From contig NZ_JAAEDL010000008.1 in NCBI RefSeq assembly GCF_018129005.1, positions 1 to 64,000 on the forward strand: a DNA stretch of 64,000 bases. Direction: 5' to 3'. Below are positions 60,791 to 64,000 of this stretch, piece after piece; within the stretch, counting starts at the first letter, position 1; each line of letters opens with the position of its first letter. The notes beneath the pieces were generated by a model. The model did no database searches, was not told the origin of the DNA, and saw only the letters and a list, made by a program, of their open reading frames with translations. The position numbers and the translations under genes were made by a program. The stretch comes from Neoroseomonas eburnea (GTDB lineage: Bacteria > Pseudomonadota > Alphaproteobacteria > Acetobacterales > Acetobacteraceae).

Positions 60791-61777
60791 ATGTCGCCTG
60801 CCCACCCCGCTTCTGTCCCGCAGCACCGCCGGTCCCTGCCGTTGCGCGTCGGCACCCGCGGTTCGCCGCTCGCCCTGTGGCAGACGCGGGACTTCCTCGA
60901 CCGCGTGACGCGCTTCTGCCCCGTGCTGCGCGACGCCAAGGCCTTCGAGGAGCATGCGATCGCCACCTCGGGCGACAGGATCCAGGACCGCAAGCTCGCC
61001 GAGATCGGCGGCAAGGGACTGTTCGCGAAGGAGATCCACGAGGCCCTGCTCGATGGCCGCGTCGATTTCGCCGTGCATTCGCTCAAGGACCTCGAGACCG
61101 AGATGCCGCCCGGCATCGTCCTCGCCTGCACCCTGAAGCGGGAGGATGCGCGGGACTGCCTGTTGCCCGGCCCGGGCCTGCCGCCCTGCGATCCCGTCGA
61201 GCCCTTCGCCGCCTTGCCGAAGGGCGCCGTCATCGGCACTTCCTCGGTCCGCCGGCAGTCGCAGTTGCTGCACATGCGGCCCGACCTCCAGGTCGTCATG
61301 TTCCGGGGCAACGTGCAGACGCGGATGCGCAAGCTGGCCGAGGGGGAGGCCGCGGCGACCCTGCTCGCCCTCGCCGGCCTGCGCCGCCTGGGCCTGGAGC
61401 CCGCGGGCAGCGTCGCCATCGATCCGGAGGTGATGGTCCCCGCCGCCGGCCAGGGCATCGTCGGCGTCACCGTGCGGGCCGACGACACCGAACTGCACGA
61501 ACTCCTCGCCGCCATCGAGGATCCGGAGGCACGCGCCGTGTCCTCGGCCGAACGCGCGCTGCTCGCGGCGCTGGACGGGTCCTGCCGCACGCCGATCGGC
61601 GGCCATGCACGGATGCTGCCGGACGGGCGGCTGCGGCTGACCGGACTGGTCGCGCGGGCCGATGGGTCCTTTCTGCTGCGCAGGACGGAGGAAGGGCCGG
61701 CGGCCGATGCCGTGCGGCTGGGCGCGGAGATGGGGCGGGCGCTTCGGCGGGACGGTCCCGCTGATCTCTTTGCGTAG
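60791..61777 (+). CDS. hemC: Hydroxymethylbilane synthase
   Basis: 328 aa. Polymerises four porphobilinogens to hydroxymethylbilane for heme and cobalamin. '[14 protein letters not shown]', '[11 protein letters not shown]', '[11 protein letters not shown]', and Cys265 in [10 protein letters not shown], which carries the dipyrromethane cofactor, are present. First gene of hemC-hemD-mic60-hemY. The 148-bp gap before hemD is filled with a facing pair of palindromic repeats, so hemD may depend on read-through. Confidence 0.97.
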   Translation: MSPAHPASVPQHRRSLPLRVGTRGSPLALWQTRDFLDRVTRFCPVLRDAKAFEEHAIATSGDRIQDRKLAEIGGKGLFAKEIHEALLDGRVDFAVHSLKDLETEMPPGIVLACTLKREDARDCLLPGPGLPPCDPVEPFAALPKGAVIGTSSVRRQSQLLHMRPDLQVVMFRGNVQTRMRKLAEGEAAATLLALAGLRRLGLEPAGSVAIDPEVMVPAAGQGIVGVTVRADDTELHELLAAIEDPEARAVSSAERALLAALDGSCRTPIGGHARMLPDGRLRLTGLVARADGSFLLRRTEEGPAADAVRLGAEMGRALRRDGPADLFA

Positions 61778-61779
61778 TA

Positions 61780-61819
61780 GGGCGGGGGAGGAAACTCCCC
61801 CGCACCCCCTCCTTCTTCC
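61780..61819. repeat. Palindromic intergenic repeat, copy E
   Basis: GCGGGGGAG (61782-61790) - GAAA - CTCCCCCGC (61795-61803) plus ACCCCCTCCTTCTT. Starts right after the hemC stop codon and faces copy F across a 51-bp spacer. Confidence 0.85.
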
Positions 61820-61870
61820 GTCGGTCACCAGGGCCGCATCCGGCGCGCCAGGTGCGCCCCCCCGAAATGG

Positions 61871-61919
61871 CCAAAGAAGGGAGGGGGTTCGGGGGAGGTT
61901 CTCCTCCCCCGACCTTCCT
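61871..61919. repeat. Palindromic intergenic repeat, copy F
   Basis: CCAAAGAAGGGAGGGGGT leads into TCGGGGGAGG (61889-61898) - TTCT - CCTCCCCCGA (61903-61912). Ends 7 bp before the hemD start. Nearly identical to copy G at 20418-20466. Confidence 0.85.
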
Positions 61920-61925
61920 GCGGCA

Positions 61926-62633
61926 GTGACCAGGCCCGACACCGTCCTGATCACCCGCCCGGACCCCGGCGCCGCCGAAACCGCCGCTGCCGTGGCCGCC
62001 CTCGGCTGGCGCCCGCTTCTCGCCCCCGCCCTGGTCCTGCGCGCCACCCCGCCGGCCGGGCTTCCCCCCGCCCAGGCCCTGTTGCTGCCTTCCCGCGCCG
62101 CAGCCCGCGCCCTGCCGCCACTGGCCATGCCGGTCTTCGCCGTTGGCGCCGGCACCGCCGCCGAGGCCCGTGCCCGCGGCTTTCCCAACGTCGCTGCTGC
62201 CGAGGGCGACGCCGAGGCGCTCGCCGCCCTCGTCGGCGCTCGGCTGGATCCGGCAGCCGGGCCGCTGTTTCTCGCCACCGGCCGCGGCTATGGGGCCGAG
62301 CTCGCCGCCGCCTTGCGCGCCCTCGGCTTCCGCGTCGTCCGGCGGGTCGTCTACGAGGCCATTCCGGCCGATGTCCTGCCCCCGGAGGCGATGGACGCCC
62401 TGGCGCAGGGGCGTGTCGCGGCGGCGCTCTTCACCTCGCCGCGCGGCGTCCGCATCACCCTCGCGCTGCTGCGCCGCGCCGGCCTCGCGGATGCGACGCG
62501 AGGCATCCGCGCCCTGGCGATCAGCGCCCGCATCGCCGCCGCCCTGTCGCCCTTGACCTGGTCCGCCATCGAGGTCACGCCGCGGCCGGACCCTGCGCTG
62601 CTGCCGGGGCTTCTCGGACCGCCGCCGAACTGA
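61926..62633 (+). CDS. hemD: Uroporphyrinogen-III synthase
   Basis: 235 aa, GTG start. Cyclises and inverts ring D of hydroxymethylbilane. The family is weakly conserved; recognised by 'VLITRPDPGAAETAAAVAALGWRPLLAPALV' (core: LITRPDPGAAETAA), the mid 'ATGRGYGAELAAALRALGFRVVRRVVYEA' segment, 'ALFTSPRGVRITLALL' and its place after hemC. Ala-rich as expected for this genome. Upstream GGCAGTGACC offers little of a ribosome-binding site, so palindromic copy F directly before it may affect translation. Confidence 0.88.
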   Translation: MTRPDTVLITRPDPGAAETAAAVAALGWRPLLAPALVLRATPPAGLPPAQALLLPSRAAARALPPLAMPVFAVGAGTAAEARARGFPNVAAAEGDAEALAALVGARLDPAAGPLFLATGRGYGAELAAALRALGFRVVRRVVYEAIPADVLPPEAMDALAQGRVAAALFTSPRGVRITLALLRRAGLADATRGIRALAISARIAAALSPLTWSAIEVTPRPDPALLPGLLGPPPN

Positions 62634-62747
62634 TCTGCCCCCGGGGCAACCGATCGGGCGGCCGTGATCGTGCCGCGATGGCGCCATCCGCCGCGCTGGT
62701 TGCTATACGTCCCGCCCGCGCCGCCGCGTCGCTGTATGAGGATCGGC

Positions 62748-63953
62748 ATGACCGAAACGCCCACCCCACCCGTCCGCCGGTTCCTGGACCCCGCCGCCAT
62801 CCCGCTCCTTGCGGGCGGGGCGGTGCTGGTGCTGGCCGCGGCCTGGCTCTGGGCCACGCCGCGCCCCGCGCCCCCGCCCAACCCGACCGCCGCCGCCGTC
62901 GCCGCGTTGGAACGCCGGATCGCGGCGCTGGAGGGATTCGAGTCGCGCCTCGCCGGCGTCGAGCAGCGCCGCGGCGCCGACCTCGATTCGCTGGAGGCGC
63001 GGCTTGCCGCCCTCGAATCCCGTCCGCCGGCCGATCTCTCGGCGCTGGAGCGGCGCATCGCCGCCCTGCCTCCGGCCGGCGACCTCCGCCCGGTCGAGCA
63101 GCGGATCGAGGGTATCCTTGCCCGGCTGACCGCCGCGGAGGCCCGCGCCGCCGAGGCGCTCGCCCGCCCGATTCCGGACAGTGCCGCCTTCGCCCCGCGT
63201 GCGTCGGTGGACGCGCTTGCCACGCGCGCCGACCGCCTCTCCGAGCGGCTCGATGCCGTCGCGACCCGCCAGCAGGCCAGTGATACCGAGTCGATCCGCC
63301 GCAACGAGGACCTGGCACGCAGCGTGTCCGAGCGGCTCGCCGCCGCCGAGCGGGCCGAGGCGGAGCGCATCGCCGCCGCCAACAGCGCGCTCGAGCAGCG
63401 CCTGCGTGGTTCCGAATCCGCGCTGATGATGCGCATCGCGGCGCTCGAACAGGCCCAGGCCCGCATCGCGGCGCTGGAGGCGCGGTCGGCGCGCCAGGCG
63501 GCCCTGGCGACCCTGCGCCAGCGGCTCGAGGCCGGGCAGCCGCTCGGCACCGCGCTCGCGGCCTTCCCCGCCGTGGCGCCGGCGCTTGCGCGCTTCGCCG
63601 AGGCGGCGCCGCCGACCGAGGCGGCGCTGCGCCTGGCCTTCGAGGAGGCGGCCCGCGCCGGCCGTGCGGCCAGCGAGGCGTCGCGCGAGGGCCAGGGTGT
63701 GCTGGATTCCGCCGTCACGCGCCTGTCCGGCCTGGTCACCGTGCGCCGAGGGCAGGAGGTGGTCTGGGGCGACGCCGCCGCGGCCGAGATCGAAGCCGCG
63801 CGCCGCGCCGTCGAGGCCGGCGATATCGATGGCGCCCTTGCGCGCCTGTCCCGCCTGCCGCCGGCGGCGCAGGAGGCGATGCGCCCGTGGGCTGCCCAGG
63901 CGCGCGCCCTGACCGCGGCGCGCGCCGCGCTCGCCGCCCTGGCCGCGGGCTGA
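62748..63953 (+). CDS. mic60: Alphaproteobacterial Mic60/mitofilin homologue (COG4223)
   Basis: 401 aa. One membrane segment near residues 17-37 (AIPLLAGGAVLVLAAAWLWA), a long coiled coil of heptads (about 45-260, LERRIAALE-type repeats), and a C-terminal mitofilin-like helical domain (about 270-400, 'FPAVAPALARFAEAAPPTEAALRLAFEEAARAGRA'; core: LRLAFEEAARAG). In alphaproteobacteria this membrane-shaping protein is encoded in the heme operon between hemD and hemY, matching here. GAGG 6 bp before ATG 62748 decides the start over ATG 62736. Binds and bends the inner membrane, by analogy with mitochondrial cristae junctions. Confidence 0.88.
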   Translation: MTETPTPPVRRFLDPAAIPLLAGGAVLVLAAAWLWATPRPAPPPNPTAAAVAALERRIAALEGFESRLAGVEQRRGADLDSLEARLAALESRPPADLSALERRIAALPPAGDLRPVEQRIEGILARLTAAEARAAEALARPIPDSAAFAPRASVDALATRADRLSERLDAVATRQQASDTESIRRNEDLARSVSERLAAAERAEAERIAAANSALEQRLRGSESALMMRIAALEQAQARIAALEARSARQAALATLRQRLEAGQPLGTALAAFPAVAPALARFAEAAPPTEAALRLAFEEAARAGRAASEASREGQGVLDSAVTRLSGLVTVRRGQEVVWGDAAAAEIEAARRAVEAGDIDGALARLSRLPPAAQEAMRPWAAQARALTAARAALAALAAG

Positions 63954-63962
63954 GGCCGTCTC

Positions 63963-64000
63963 ATGCGTCGCGCGCTCCTGCTGCTCATCACCCTCAGCGC
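63963..64000 (+). CDS. N-terminus of a probable HemY-like membrane protein (cut)
   Basis: ATG 63963 begins MRRALLLLITLS, a basic start leading into a hydrophobic segment, 9 bp after the mic60 stop. Only 12 codons are present. In this gene order HemY (TPR membrane protein associated with heme synthesis) is expected; the assignment rests on position. Confidence 0.5.
   Translation, partial: MRRALLLLITLS

Overview
The window reads as chromosome of a high-GC alphaproteobacterium, most likely Acetobacteraceae (Roseomonas-like). This is inferred from very strong G/C third-position bias, the order tsaD / hemC-hemD-mic60-hemY, the order Suv3-like helicase - S4 protein - fdxA - carD, several single-gene 'Bug' solute receptors, and an HPF protein fused to a cold-shock domain. 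No tRNA, rRNA, CRISPR, prophage or insertion sequence was seen. About 62 complete genes and two edge-truncated genes are called.

Layout. 1-10.8 kb: a cut secreted protein, DsrE-like protein, MoeB, an MgtC/DUF4010 membrane protein, then amino-acid and amidohydrolase-type enzymes (zinc/PLP D-serine dehydratase-like protein, M81 peptidase, threonine-synthase-like enzyme, M20 peptidase), nicotinate phosphoribosyltransferase and the HPF-CSD fusion. 11-14.7 kb: Rhizobium-type asparaginase, glycosyltransferase, SDR, ArfB. 14.7-20.4 kb: ethanolamine ammonia-lyase EutBC facing a four-gene operon (two-subunit TPP decarboxylase of the sulfo-/phosphonopyruvate type, 2-hydroxyacid dehydrogenase, MmgE/PrpD). 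20.4-23.4 kb: cold-shock gene with two tiny companions, then two tripartite tricarboxylate (TTT) receptors. 23.4-29 kb: enoyl-CoA hydratase, CoA-transferase, D-tartrate dehydratase-like enolase, methyltransferase and MipA/OmpV outer-membrane protein.

29-34.3 kb: a minus-strand copper-handling set (DUF2946, TonB receptor, YcnI, small exported protein, PCuAC). 34.3-40.5 kb: ThpR, then TesA divergent from a YbbA-YbbP ABC exporter with start codons that overlap, a lipoprotein and a BI-1 membrane protein ending in a strong terminator. 40.7-48.9 kb: sulfotransferase-like protein, CarD with a histone-H1-like tail, ferredoxin, S4 protein, Suv3-like helicase, MFS carrier, Rnk/GreA-type protein. 48.9-53 kb: aconitase and CcmAB. 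53-57.4 kb: a 965-residue RTX-Hint protein between AT-rich non-coding flanks. 57.4-64 kb: GpsA, RlmJ, cupin, TsaD, and divergent hemC-hemD-mic60-hemY (cut).

The most unusual signals are non-coding. (1) Eight copies of a G-rich/C-rich palindromic repeat sit at gene ends, several as facing pairs. (2) Two mosaic intergenic elements occur together at 10.8-11.06 kb and 43.4-43.8 kb; one starts exactly at the stop codon of the upstream gene in both places. (3) A third short element occurs near 29.1, 43.2 and 43.6 kb. All functional assignments rest on recognition of motifs and family sequence from memory; no searches were run.
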